Shown in pieces: positions 1-8,591 of a stretch of DNA of 64,000 nucleotides (the stretch's first letter is position 1; each line of letters opens with the position of its first letter). The position numbers were made by a program, and so were the translations under genes. The notes beneath the pieces are model-generated. The model saw nothing but the letters and a program-made list of their open reading frames with translations. It had not been told where the DNA came from and did not search any database. The stretch is from positions 1,736,001-1,800,000 of the forward strand of contig NZ_CP039887.1 of assembly GCF_005221305.1 (NCBI RefSeq), given 5' to 3'. The DNA is from Neisseria subflava (GTDB lineage Bacteria > Pseudomonadota > Gammaproteobacteria > Burkholderiales > Neisseriaceae).

Positions 1-20
1 TCAAGTCTGGAGGAATCCCA

Positions 21-1364
21 ATGAGCCAAAACCATACCATTTTACAAAATCTCCCCATCGGTCAAAAAGTCGGCATCGCCTTCTCCGGTGGTCTTGATAC
101 CTCTGCCGCACTGCTGTGGATGAAACTCAAAGGCGCACTGCCTTACGCCTACACCGCCAACCTAGGCCAACCTGACGAAGACGACTACAACGCCATTCCC
201 AAAAAAGCGATGGAATACGGTGCGGAAAACGCCCGCCTGATCGACTGCCGCGCGCAGCTGGCACATGAAGGCATTGCCGCCATCCAATGCGGCGCGTTCC
301 ACGTTTCCACCGGTGGCATCGCCTACTTCAACACCACGCCTCTGGGCCGCGCCGTTACCGGCACAATGCTCGTTTCCGCCATGAAAGAAGACGACGTCAA
401 CATCTGGGGCGACGGCAGCACCTACAAAGGCAACGACATCGAGCGTTTCTACCGCTACGGCTTGTTGACCAATCCTGCGCTGAAAATCTACAAACCTTGG
501 CTCGACCAACAATTTATCGACGAACTCGGCGGCCGTCACGAAATGAGCGAATTTCTGATTGCCAACGGCTTCAACTACAAAATGTCGGTTGAAAAAGCCT
601 ATTCCACCGATTCCAATATGCTCGGCGCAACGCATGAAGCCAAAGACTTGGAGTTCCTCAATAGCGGCATCAAAATTGTCAAGCCCATCATGGGCGTTGC
701 CTTCTGGGACGAAAGCGTCGAAGTCAAACCCGAAGAAGTCAGCGTACGCTTTGAAGAAGGCGTCCCCGTTGCACTGAACGGCAAAGAATACGCCGACCCT
801 GTCGAACTCTTCCTCGAAGCCAACCGCATCGGCGGACGCCACGGCTTGGGCATGAGCGACCAAATCGAAAACCGCATCATCGAAGCCAAATCGCGCGGCA
901 TCTACGAAGCCCCGGGCATGGCGTTGTTCCACATCGCCTACGAACGCTTGGTAACCGGCATCCACAACGAAGACACCATCGAGCAATACCGCATCAACGG
1001 CCTGCGCCTCGGCCGCCTGCTCTACCAAGGCCGCTGGTTCGACAGCCAAGCCCTCATGTTGCGCGAAACCGCCCAACGCTGGGTCGCCAAAGCCATCACC
1101 GGCGAAGTAACCCTCGAACTGCGCCGCGGCAACGACTACTCGATTCTGAACACCGAGTCGCCCAACCTGACCTACCAACCGGAACGCCTGAGCATGGAAA
1201 AAGTCGAAGACGCAGCGTTCACACCGCTCGACCGCATCGGCCAGCTTACCATGCGCAACCTCGACATCACCGACACCCGCGCCAAACTGGGTATCTACTC
1301 GCAAAGCGGTTTGTTGTCGCTGGGCGAAGGTTCGGTATTGCCGCAGTTGGGTAATAAGAAATAA
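21..1364 (+). CDS. argG: Argininosuccinate synthase
   Basis: Joins citrulline and aspartate with ATP to give argininosuccinate, the penultimate step of arginine synthesis, in the cytosol. The N-terminal pyrophosphatase loop AFSGGLDTS lies at residues 20-28. The 447-residue length matches the long, E. coli-type ArgG rather than the roughly 400-residue form. The start is supported by a GGAGG ribosome binding site about 8 bases upstream. It stands alone and ends before a DUS-pair terminator. Confidence 0.97.
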   Translation: MSQNHTILQNLPIGQKVGIAFSGGLDTSAALLWMKLKGALPYAYTANLGQPDEDDYNAIPKKAMEYGAENARLIDCRAQLAHEGIAAIQCGAFHVSTGGIAYFNTTPLGRAVTGTMLVSAMKEDDVNIWGDGSTYKGNDIERFYRYGLLTNPALKIYKPWLDQQFIDELGGRHEMSEFLIANGFNYKMSVEKAYSTDSNMLGATHEAKDLEFLNSGIKIVKPIMGVAFWDESVEVKPEEVSVRFEEGVPVALNGKEYADPVELFLEANRIGGRHGLGMSDQIENRIIEAKSRGIYEAPGMALFHIAYERLVTGIHNEDTIEQYRINGLRLGRLLYQGRWFDSQALMLRETAQRWVAKAITGEVTLELRRGNDYSILNTESPNLTYQPERLSMEKVEDAAFTPLDRIGQLTMRNLDITDTRAKLGIYSQSGLLSLGEGSVLPQLGNKK

Positions 1365-1398
1365 AGCAACCCTGCCATTTGGGACCGTTTCAAACGGG

Positions 1399-1434
1399 AA
1401 AGGTCGTCTGAAATTTAGTTTTCAGACGACCTTT
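1399..1434 (+). terminator. argG terminator made of inverted variant DUS
   Basis: An inverted pair of AGGTCGTCTGAA (the AG-muc type variant of the uptake sequence) forms a stem of about 15 bp followed by a T-rich tract. It lies 35 bases after argG, so it is a likely rho-independent terminator. Confidence 0.8.
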
Positions 1435-1453
1435 CTATTTTTCCTCAGATTAG

Positions 1454-2050
1454 ATGGATATTTTATGTTTAATTTTGTAAATCAACATCTTAGGTAAAGG
1501 CAACCTCGCACCGACCTCCGCCATGGATCAAGTACAAAACTTTGTACTCGGCGGCATCATCAGCGACGTGATTTACAGCGACAGCATCGGCCTGTTGCAA
1601 TTTTTCCCCGTACTGATTTTGTGGACGCTATTGGTATTGAGCCTGAAATTCATCAAAAACCACAACCGCTGGGTCAAATCCGTGATTGACGGCAAATCCG
1701 TTTGGATCATCGTCAACGGCAAAGTACAAGCAGAAGAATGTATGAAAAACGGCATCAGCGTGCATGACCTCATGTTCAAACTCCGCGCCGCCGGCATCTA
1801 TGAAATCTCTTCGGTCAAACGCGCCGTCATGGAGCAAAACGTCCAGTTCACCGTCATTCAGTACGGCGACGAAAGCCTACGCTATCCGCTGATTACAGAC
1901 GGCCAAGTCGACCCCGACATCCTCGAAATCATTAAGCGTGATGAAGCGTGGCTGCAACAAGAGCTTGACCGCCTCCACCTTGAAGCCTCGCAAGTCTATA
2001 TCGGCGAATACATAGACGGAAAATTGGTGGCACACCGTTATCCTTCTTAA
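1454..2050 (+). pseudogene. YetF/DUF421-family membrane protein, N-terminus decayed
   Basis: The readable part from ATG 1523 to 2050 (175 residues) matches the C-terminal two-thirds of YetF-like DUF421 proteins: one or two membrane helices, then the soluble domain with VIDGKSVWIIVNGK and KLRAAGIYE. Homology extends upstream in the same frame (ILGKGNLAPTSAMDQ) into a TAA stop at 1478-1480. Before that stop lies only a short in-frame start at 1454 (MDILCLIL). The first membrane helix is therefore deleted or interrupted. ATG 1523 has no visible ribosome binding site. I read this as a degraded gene; weak translation of the 175-residue product is the alternative. Confidence 0.65.
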
Positions 2051-2062
2051 TTTGAAAATAGC

Positions 2063-2097
2063 AGGCCGTCTGAAACTTCGGTTTCAGACGGCCTTTT
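2063..2097 (+). terminator. DUS-pair terminator
   Basis: An inverted pair of AGGCCGTCTGAAAC around a TTCG loop, followed by TTTTT. It lies between two convergent genes and could serve both. Confidence 0.85.
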
Positions 2098-2122
2098 TGC
2101 ATTTAGCTCAAACACTGATTTT

Positions 2123-2494
2123 TTAATCGCGGTATTCAAACCTTACGCCCAAAAATTGAGCCAGCGCAGAGACGTGGGAATGTCGGGGGTCTTTGACGGC
2201 GGTCAGCAACAGGATATTGCCGTGTTGCCGCTCCAAATCCAGCAGCTGCTTGATGGCGACCTGCTCGGTATCACCATGTAACTCTTCGTGATAACGGCTG
2301 ACAAAACCGTCGAAATTTTGAGCCGGATTTTCGTGATACCAGCGGCGCAGGTTTGCACTGGGTGTAATGTCTTTCAGCCAAAGCGCCGTGGCGAAAACCT
2401 CTTTGCGGACGCCGCGCGGATAGAGGCGGTCGATAAAGACGGCGGTCTGCTCGGTATTGGGCTGATAAGCGTAAATGCGTTGTACGGTAAACAT
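2123..2494 (-). CDS. DUF488 family protein (YeaO-like)
   Basis: A 123-residue cytosolic protein with the DUF488 features IDRLYPRGVRKE near the start, then LWLKDITPS and a central RWYHENP. The molecular function of the family is not established. I chose ATG at 2494 because AAGGTAG lies about 6 bases upstream; a TTG at 2509 would add five residues. It is downstream of trpC on the same strand, separated by a DUS hairpin. Confidence 0.75.
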   Translation of the reverse strand: MFTVQRIYAYQPNTEQTAVFIDRLYPRGVRKEVFATALWLKDITPSANLRRWYHENPAQNFDGFVSRYHEELHGDTEQVAIKQLLDLERQHGNILLLTAVKDPRHSHVSALAQFLGVRFEYRD

Positions 2495-2516
2495 TATATC
2501 TACCTTCAAATCGATT

Positions 2517-2544
2517 CAGGCCGTCTGAAAATTCAGACAGCCTG
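2517..2544 (-). terminator. trpC terminator with mismatched DUS pair
   Basis: An inverted repeat with one perfect AGGCCGTCTGAA arm. The other arm reads AGGCTGTCTGAA on the minus strand. It lies 14 bases downstream of trpC. Confidence 0.65.
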
Positions 2545-2557
2545 ATGTTCTTAGGGT

Positions 2558-3340
2558 TTAAAACAGTTTTTTGACTTCAGCTTCGATATCATCGGCTCGC
2601 ATAAAGGTTTCGCCGATCAAGAAAGTATGCACGCCGTGGCTGCGCATGAAATCGACATCTTCTTTGTTACGGATGCCGCTTTCGGTTACAACGGTTTTGC
2701 CGTTCAATTCAGGCAAGAGGTCGAGGGTTTGTTGCAGGATCACTTCAAACGTACGCAGGTTGCGGTTGTTAACACCCCACAACGGTGTGGTCATGTTGCG
2801 GCATTTTTCCAGCTCGGACGCATCGTGCAACTCCAACAATACAGTCATGCCCAATTCGTGGGCAACGGCTTCAAAACGCTCAAGCTGCCCGGCTTCCAAG
2901 GCGGCGGCAATCAGAAGAACCGCATCCGCCCCCCACGCGCGCGCCTGATAGATTTGGTATTCGTCGATGATGAAATCTTTACGCAAGACCGGCAACGCCA
3001 CAGCCGCACGCGCTTGTTTCAAATACTCGGGCGAGCCTTGGAAATAAGGTTCGTCCGTCAATACGGACAAACAGGCCGCGCAGGATTTTTCATAGGCAAC
3101 GGCGATTTCGGCAGGATGAAAATCAGGACGGATCAGGCCTTTGCTCGGGCTGGCTTTTTTGACTTCGGCAATAATGGCAGGCAGATTCTGCGCGTGTTTT
3201 TCACGGATTGAGCCGATAAAGCTGCGAACCGGCGCAGCAGCCTGTGCTTGGGCTTTGATGTCTTCCAAGGAAACGGCGGCTTTTTGGGCAGCCACTTCTT
3301 CTGCTTTGGTGGCAAGGATTTTGTTGAGAATATCGGTCAT
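2558..3340 (-). CDS. trpC: Indole-3-glycerol phosphate synthase
   Basis: Closes the indole ring of CdRP to give indole-3-glycerol phosphate in tryptophan synthesis. The single-domain TIM barrel of 260 residues shows the substrate and catalytic motifs in order: KKASPSKG (61-68), LRKDF (119-123), NNRNL (191-195) and TESG (219-222). It is not fused to TrpF as in E. coli. No other trp genes are in the window, so it is an isolated pathway gene here. Confidence 0.95.
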   Translation of the reverse strand: MTDILNKILATKAEEVAAQKAAVSLEDIKAQAQAAAPVRSFIGSIREKHAQNLPAIIAEVKKASPSKGLIRPDFHPAEIAVAYEKSCAACLSVLTDEPYFQGSPEYLKQARAAVALPVLRKDFIIDEYQIYQARAWGADAVLLIAAALEAGQLERFEAVAHELGMTVLLELHDASELEKCRNMTTPLWGVNNRNLRTFEVILQQTLDLLPELNGKTVVTESGIRNKEDVDFMRSHGVHTFLIGETFMRADDIEAEVKKLF

Positions 3341-3437
3341 GGCGTTTTTCTATTGGGGCTGATTTTCGGGTTTGAATCGTGCAACATGCTGCCGCAGATT
3401 AGATTTCAGACGGCCTGAATGCCGCTATTTTAATGGT

Positions 3438-3469
3438 TTGAAAAAAGGCGGGCAAGAATGCCCGCCTTT
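3438..3469 (-). terminator. mqo terminator
   Basis: A GGCGGGC/GCCCGCC stem followed on the minus strand by a run of six T. It begins 15 bases after the mqo stop and is one of the few terminators here not built from a DUS. Confidence 0.85.
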
Positions 3470-3483
3470 GTGTCTGCTTCAAT

Positions 3484-4956
3484 TTAGTGATGAATGCCCA
3501 AAACGGTCGCGTTGTGGCTGATGATTTCGTCCGCCAAAGTCGGATTGTCGTTCAGCTTGATACCGTAGCCGGGCACCAATTCTTTCAGACGGCCAGACCA
3601 TGATTCGGCATGATCTGGGAAGCATTGGTTGATCAGCTTAATCATCAAAGGCACGGCGGTTGATGCGCCTGGGGACGCGCCCAGCAATGCGGCCAGCGAA
3701 CCGTCGGCATGAGCGACGATTTCGGTACCAAATTGGAGTATGCCGCCTTTTTTCGGGTCTTTTTTGATGATTTGTACACGCTGACCGGCGGTAATCAGTT
3801 CCCAATCGTCAGGATTGGCTTCCGGATAATACTCTAAGAGCGAATTAAAGCGTTCTTCTTTGGTTTTACGCAATTCGCCCAAGAGATATTTGGTCAGCGG
3901 CATATTAGCCCAACCGGCGCGGAGCATAGGATAGAGGTTGTCCATTTGGATGGACATCGGCAAATCCATAAGCGAGCCTTGTTTGAGGAAGTTGGGGCGG
4001 AAGCCTGCATACGGGCCGAACATCAAATGGCGTTGGCCGTTCACGTTGCGGGTATCCAAGTGCGGAACGGACATAGGAGGCGCACCAACGGAAGCTTGAC
4101 CGTACACTTTGGCATTGTGTTGGGCAACGGTTTCAGGGTTGCTGTTGCGGAAGAACAGGCCGGAAACCGGGAAGCCGCCGTAGCCTTTGCCTTCCGGAAT
4201 ACCGGATTTTTGCAGCAGGGTCAGTGCGCCGCCGCCCGCGCCGAGGAACACGAAACGGCTGCGGAGGGTCAAATGGTCTTCATGGTTTTCGGTGTTGCAG
4301 GTTTTGAGTACCCACGCGCCGTCAGATTCGCGTTTGATGTCTTCAACATGGCGGTTGAATTCCATTTTCACGCCTTTTTCGCGCAGATATTGCACCATTT
4401 GACGGGTCAAGTTACCGAAATCAACGTCCGTACCTTCGGCGGAGTAGTTGGCGGCAATGGGTTGGCTTTCATCACGACCGTTGACAACCAGCGGCGCCCA
4501 TTCGGCGATTTTGGCGCGGTCGGTAGAAAACTCCATTTTTTCAAAGAGTTTTTGGTTTTTGAACACGTCGAAACGTTTTTGCAGATAACTGCAATGGTCG
4601 GCGTTCATCACCAGCGACATATGGGGGACGGAATTGATGAAAGTGCGGTCGGTCAGTTTGCCTTCTTCGACCAAAGTCGCCCAAAATTGGCGGCTGATAT
4701 GGAATTGTTCGGCAATATTGAGGGCGCGGGTCGGATCGATCGTGCCGTCGGCAGTCAGGGGCGCATAGTTCAATTCACACAGCGCAGAGTGTCCCGTACC
4801 GGCATTGTTCCATGCATTTGATGATTCCAACGCTACATCTTCCAAGCGTTCGATCAGGGTGATTTCCCAAGATGGTTCGAGTTCTTTGAGCAATACGCCC
4901 AAAGTGGCGCTCATAATGCCGCCGCCTACTAATACGACATCGGTTGCTTCAGCCAT
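3484..4956 (-). CDS. mqo: Malate:quinone oxidoreductase
   Basis: A membrane-associated FAD enzyme that oxidises malate to oxaloacetate and passes electrons to quinone. It replaces or complements NAD-dependent malate dehydrogenase in Neisseria. The protein has 490 residues. The FAD dinucleotide motif VVLVGGGIMSATLG is near the N-terminus, followed by NNAGTGHSALCELNY and a C-terminal LLGASPGAST stretch typical of Mqo. The start at 4956 is chosen because AGGAG lies 7 bases upstream; the longer frame to 4983 lacks a site. It is monocistronic. Confidence 0.96.
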   Translation of the reverse strand: MAEATDVVLVGGGIMSATLGVLLKELEPSWEITLIERLEDVALESSNAWNNAGTGHSALCELNYAPLTADGTIDPTRALNIAEQFHISRQFWATLVEEGKLTDRTFINSVPHMSLVMNADHCSYLQKRFDVFKNQKLFEKMEFSTDRAKIAEWAPLVVNGRDESQPIAANYSAEGTDVDFGNLTRQMVQYLREKGVKMEFNRHVEDIKRESDGAWVLKTCNTENHEDHLTLRSRFVFLGAGGGALTLLQKSGIPEGKGYGGFPVSGLFFRNSNPETVAQHNAKVYGQASVGAPPMSVPHLDTRNVNGQRHLMFGPYAGFRPNFLKQGSLMDLPMSIQMDNLYPMLRAGWANMPLTKYLLGELRKTKEERFNSLLEYYPEANPDDWELITAGQRVQIIKKDPKKGGILQFGTEIVAHADGSLAALLGASPGASTAVPLMIKLINQCFPDHAESWSGRLKELVPGYGIKLNDNPTLADEIISHNATVLGIHH

Positions 4957-5387
4957 GGTTTTACTCCTACTAAAGTCAGGCATGGTTTGCCTTGTGGTTA
5001 TCTATCATTATAAACAACTGATTTCAGAGGAATTATTTTTTGGTTTTGTTGTGTGTGAAACTTTTTGCCTGCTGAGTTTCCGAGCGTAAATGGCGGAAGG
5101 CAGTTTCGGTTTGGGTTCCAGATTTCAGGTCTTTATAATATGTTATTAAGAATTTAGTAGATTTTACGGAGAAATGCAAAGATTTTCTGTTCGGTTCATA
5201 TAAAAATAATAGATTAGGCCGTCTGAAAACGTTTTCTTACCCTTTATCTGCCAATGTTTGCCAAGAAAAAAGAATTTTTCATTTCTTTTTTAATTGACTG
5301 TTTTTGTCAGCAATTTCAGCAGCAGACTAACGTGAATCAACCGCCGATCTGCTATCATTTCAACTTATTTTCCCAAGGCAAGCTGCC
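4957..5387. other. Intergenic region between divergent mqo and a membrane protein gene
   Basis: This 431-bp AT-rich region contains no convincing gene. It holds one perfect single DUS (5216-5227). A TATAAT on the minus strand (5007-5012) is suitably placed for mqo but lacks a good -35. An extended -10 TGCTATCAT (5350-5358) could serve the rightward gene. Confidence 0.5.
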
Positions 5388-5882
5388 ATGTACCTGACTC
5401 AAGAAAAGCCCTACCGCCCCCTATTGGTCGCACTGATGTTCCTCACCCTGCCGCTGGCGATGATATTGCACAATATCGTGCAAATTGCCTTTTCAGACGG
5501 CCAAGGGCTGTTGGTCACAGTCAAAGACGGCGCGTGGACATGGCAAAGCGGTTGGCAGGATTCCGTCGCATGGTTCGTCTGCGGCATGTTTGCCTTCCTC
5601 AACCTGCCGATTGCCGGCGGACTGACCAAGCTGGCGTATAAAAAAATGATGCGCCGGCATTCGCGTTACGCCATCTTCCTTGCCGGTGTCGCAGCGTGTT
5701 CCTCGGCGACGGCAGGCTTGATTTTTGAAGTCATCTTAGGCAATGCCGCATTGGCCGGTATGCGCGGGCAAGGCGTGTTCTACTACACCCTCTCCGTGTG
5801 GATTATCGCCATGCTGACCCTGCCCAAACAGCTCACGCGCGCACCGGAGCAGCCCATCGTCTTTCACAAGATGAAACGTTGA
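5388..5882 (+). CDS. Small integral membrane protein of unknown function
   Basis: A 164-residue protein with four likely membrane helices, roughly residues 12-35, 58-78, 95-116 and 128-146, and a basic cytosolic tail. I do not recognise a family. It lies 82 bases upstream of rsmG on the same strand, with a single AT-type DUS (5902-5913) between them, so the two may be cotranscribed. One reverse DUS lies inside the gene, coding for FSDGQ near residue 35. Confidence 0.6.
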   Translation: MYLTQEKPYRPLLVALMFLTLPLAMILHNIVQIAFSDGQGLLVTVKDGAWTWQSGWQDSVAWFVCGMFAFLNLPIAGGLTKLAYKKMMRRHSRYAIFLAGVAACSSATAGLIFEVILGNAALAGMRGQGVFYYTLSVWIIAMLTLPKQLTRAPEQPIVFHKMKR

Positions 5883-5964
5883 TTCAACAGGCGCAAACAT
5901 TTTCAGACGGCATGCTTTCCGTTACCATTACATCCAACGCGTTTTAACCAATAAGGAATAACAA

Positions 5965-6594
5965 ATGAATCAGGCGCAACAGCTCCGCGACGGCATACAG
6001 GCACTGGGTTTGGACATCGATGAAGCCAAACAGGCCAAACTCCTAGACTATGCCGCCCTGCTGCAAAAGTGGAACAAAACCTACAACCTGACCGCCCTGC
6101 GCGATCCCGCCCAAACCGTCAGCCATCATCTGCTCGACAGCCTGACCCTCCTGCCCTATATCGAACACGCGCAAACCATGCTCGACGTCGGCTCCGGCGG
6201 CGGACAGCCCGGCATACCCACCGCTATCTGCCGTCCCGACCTTGACATTACCCTCCTCGATGCCAACACCAAAAAAACCGCCTTTCTGCAACAAGCCGTC
6301 ATCGAACTCAGCCTTAAAAACGTCCGCGTCATCAGCGGCCGCGTAGAAGCCGCCGCCGACTGCCGCGCCGACGTCATCACCAGCCGCGCCTTTGCCGAAC
6401 TCGCCGACTTCGTCAGCTGGACCGAGCACCTCCTCAAAGACGGCGGCTACTGGGCGGCCATGAAAGGCGTATACCCGCAAGAAGAAATCGACAAACTGCC
6501 CGAAAGCGTCGCCGTCGAAAAAGTCGAAGCATTGCACGTCCCCCAACTCAATGCCGAACGCCATATCGTCATCATCCGCAAAAAGGCCGTCTGA
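5965..6594 (+). CDS. rsmG: 16S rRNA 7-methylguanosine methyltransferase
   Basis: Methylates G527 of 16S rRNA using S-adenosylmethionine (also known as GidB). The 209 residues match the family. The SAM-binding motif LDVGSGGGQPGIP lies near residues 73-85, and ISGRVE and TSRAFA follow. The last codons are supplied by a DUS: AAG GCC GTC TGA gives KAV-stop. parA follows within 70 bases, the usual rsmG-parA order. Confidence 0.95.
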   Translation: MNQAQQLRDGIQALGLDIDEAKQAKLLDYAALLQKWNKTYNLTALRDPAQTVSHHLLDSLTLLPYIEHAQTMLDVGSGGGQPGIPTAICRPDLDITLLDANTKKTAFLQQAVIELSLKNVRVISGRVEAAADCRADVITSRAFAELADFVSWTEHLLKDGGYWAAMKGVYPQEEIDKLPESVAVEKVEALHVPQLNAERHIVIIRKKAV

Positions 6595-6661
6595 AAACAA
6601 CCCAAGCATACCGAATAACGGTACAATCCAGCCATCCACACTTAACACGACAGCAAAGCAC

Positions 6662-7432
6662 ATGAGCGCACAAATCCTCGCCGTCGCCAACCAAAAAGGC
6701 GGAGTCGGCAAAACCACCACCACCGTCAACCTCGCCGCCTCCCTGGCCTCCAAAGGCCGCCGCGTCCTCGTCGTCGACCTCGACCCCCAAGGCAACGCCA
6801 CCACAGGCAGCGGCATCAACAAAGCCACCATCGAAAACGGCGTTTACCAAGTCGTCCTCGGCGAAACCGACATCCCCAACGCCGTCGTCCGCAGCAAAGA
6901 AGGCGGCTACGACGTATTGGGCGCCAACCGCACACTGGCCGGCGCAGAAGTCGAACTCGTCCAAGAAATCGCACGCGAAATCCGCCTCAAAAACGCCCTG
7001 CAGCTCGTTGCCGACGACTACGACTACGTCCTCATCGACTGCCCCCCGTCCCTGACCCTGCTCACCCTCAACGGCCTGGTCGCCGCCAACGGCGTCATCG
7101 TCCCCATGCTTTGCGAATACTACGCCCTCGAAGGCATCTCCGACCTCGTGGCCACCGTCCGCAAAATCCGCCAAGCCATCAACCCCGACCTCGACGTAAC
7201 CGGCATCGTCCGCACCATGTACGACAGCCGCAGCCGCCTCGTTGTCGAAGTCAGCGAACAGCTCAAACAACACTTCGGTAACCTGCTCTTCGATACCGTC
7301 ATCCCCCGCAACATCCGCCTAGCCGAAGCCCCCAGCCACGGCCTCCCCGCCCTCGCCTACGATGCCCACGCCAAAGGCACCCAAGCTTATTTGGACTTGG
7401 CCGATGAACTGATTGCACGGTTGGAAAAATAA
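6662..7432 (+). CDS. parA: Chromosome partitioning ATPase ParA (Soj)
   Basis: A Walker-type ATPase that segregates chromosome origins together with ParB bound at parS. The 256 residues carry the deviant Walker A KGGVGKT at 12-18, a Walker A' near DLDPQGNAT and a Walker B VLIDCPPS. The start at 6662 places the motif correctly, and an AGCA spacing leads into ATG. No parB follows: a terminator and the accessory insert come directly after, so the usual partner gene must be elsewhere. Confidence 0.93.
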   Translation: MSAQILAVANQKGGVGKTTTTVNLAASLASKGRRVLVVDLDPQGNATTGSGINKATIENGVYQVVLGETDIPNAVVRSKEGGYDVLGANRTLAGAEVELVQEIAREIRLKNALQLVADDYDYVLIDCPPSLTLLTLNGLVAANGVIVPMLCEYYALEGISDLVATVRKIRQAINPDLDVTGIVRTMYDSRSRLVVEVSEQLKQHFGNLLFDTVIPRNIRLAEAPSHGLPALAYDAHAKGTQAYLDLADELIARLEK

Positions 7433-7450
7433 ACAGAAATATGAATATAA

Positions 7451-7493
7451 AAAGGCCGTCCGAAAGTTGAAAAGTGCTTTCAGACGGCCTTTG
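7451..7493 (+). terminator. parA terminator, imperfect DUS pair
   Basis: Inverted DUS arms flank a short loop, and T residues follow. The left arm is mutated (GCCGTCCGAA), so only the right arm is a functional uptake sequence. Confidence 0.75.
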
Positions 7494-7526
7494 GTTTGAT
7501 TGGAAAGAACATTTTTTTAAAAGAAC

Positions 7527-7614
7527 GCGTGCGTGCGTACCGCACACACCCTACACATAAATTTTAAACTCTTTGTAATTCGCAGGTAGGGTGTGTGCCC
7601 GAAGGCACGCACGC
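7527..7614. repeat. Palindromic intergenic repeat element
   Basis: The arm at 7527-7554 and the arm at 7586-7614 are inverted copies of about 28 bp (key core CACACACCCTAC / GTAGGGTGTGTG and GCACGCACGC), separated by about 30 AT-rich bases. A decayed direct copy of the right arm and its flank (GGCACGC, GCGGTTTGATG, AGGCTAC) recurs at about 7671-7732. A related palindrome lies inside hrpA at 11688-11769. It looks like a small non-coding mobile repeat; no transposase is present. Confidence 0.7.
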
Positions 7615-7717
7615 GGTTTGATGTAGGCTACAGCTCGCTACACACGGATTCCAAGTTTGGCGTGATTTGTAGGTGGAATGTGTTTCAAAAGGCACGCATG
7701 CGGTTTGATGCAGGCTA

Positions 7718-7957
7718 CTACTTGCTGCCCGACATACCCAAATGAACCAGCGGCACGCCTGTGTCAAAACGAATCAGCAGATATTTGGCGCGGCGGCGGC
7801 ATTCGCGCACTACCAGCCCGCGCAGGGTTTCGGGCAGCGCACTCGGGATTTGCCAACGCAGTTTGGGTTGGCGGACGGTTACGGCGGAAACGGTTTGGTG
7901 GAGGATATGTGGGGCGATGCCGCGCAAGGTGGTTTCTACTTCGGGGAGTTCGGGCAT
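7718..7957 (-). pseudogene. mutM: Truncated formamidopyrimidine-DNA glycosylase (MutM/Fpg)
   Basis: The 79 codons match the MutM N-terminus exactly: MPELPEVETTLRG with the catalytic proline and glutamate, RRRAKYLL with the conserved lysine, and VHLGMSGS. The reading then stops where a normal protein of about 275 residues would continue. The remaining domains, including the zinc finger, are missing. The break coincides with the decayed repeat element next to it. The gene start and an upstream minus-strand TATAAT (7973-7978) remain. An intact copy may exist elsewhere. Confidence 0.85.
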
Positions 7958-8048
7958 GGTGGGGACAATTGAATTATAAGAGAAAAGTATATTAAAAATA
8001 AGACTTTTTCAATTAAAAACGGTTAATAGTAAATGAAATTATTAAATT

Positions 8049-8591
8049 TCACTTAACCCAACTAGAATAGTTCCCCTCAACCTCATTTAAATACTCAAAT
8101 TTTAGATTAATTAACTCTCTTTGATAATCATGCAACTGTATAAAATCTAATGGCTTACTCCGTAAATTGGCAATATATTCATTATTTAATAATATCAAAC
8201 CTGTTCGCTTGTTTAAGTGTAATAAACGTAATTCTAAAATAGATACCCGTGCTGTTAGTATAGTTTCAAATTTATCTTCCCTTAGTGATCTATCTCTAAG
8301 CAGTTCATCTATTTCATCAAATAATTTTTCAATATATTGTGCAGAAGCATCTCTACCTTTTGATGCTTCTGCACGTGTAAAATTTAAACTATTTAATATA
8401 ATACTATTTGTCCAACCCATAAATGCAGTAGCTAATGACACAATCAATGCTAACGGTATATCTTTGACAAGAAACCATGCAGTACCAAAAATAATCAGTG
8501 CTGGCAACGCACAATTCATTACGACTAATTTCGTTCTAGCTGAACAAATAAAATTTTTTAAATTTTCTTTTATTTCTCTAAACTTGTTCAT
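8049..8591 (-). CDS. Two-helix membrane protein with cytosolic helical domain, third gene of the accessory operon
   Basis: A 180-residue protein from ATG 8591. Two closely spaced hydrophobic helices span about residues 20-40 and 45-62, followed by a charged, helical C-terminal domain (LFDEIDELLRDRSLRED, heptad-like). I do not recognise a family. The start overlaps the end of the DUF4325 gene by 14 bases; a TTG at 8609 is an alternative. The AT-rich composition differs from the flanks. By position it could be the membrane output of the upstream signalling pair, but this is inference. Confidence 0.7.
   Translation of the reverse strand: MNKFREIKENLKNFICSARTKLVVMNCALPALIIFGTAWFLVKDIPLALIVSLATAFMGWTNSIILNSLNFTRAEASKGRDASAQYIEKLFDEIDELLRDRSLREDKFETILTARVSILELRLLHLNKRTGLILLNNEYIANLRSKPLDFIQLHDYQRELINLKFEYLNEVEGNYSSWVK

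Noticed and set aside
162..1304. Minus-strand open frame opposite argG
   Set aside because: A shadow of argG; it lacks a start site and any family feature.
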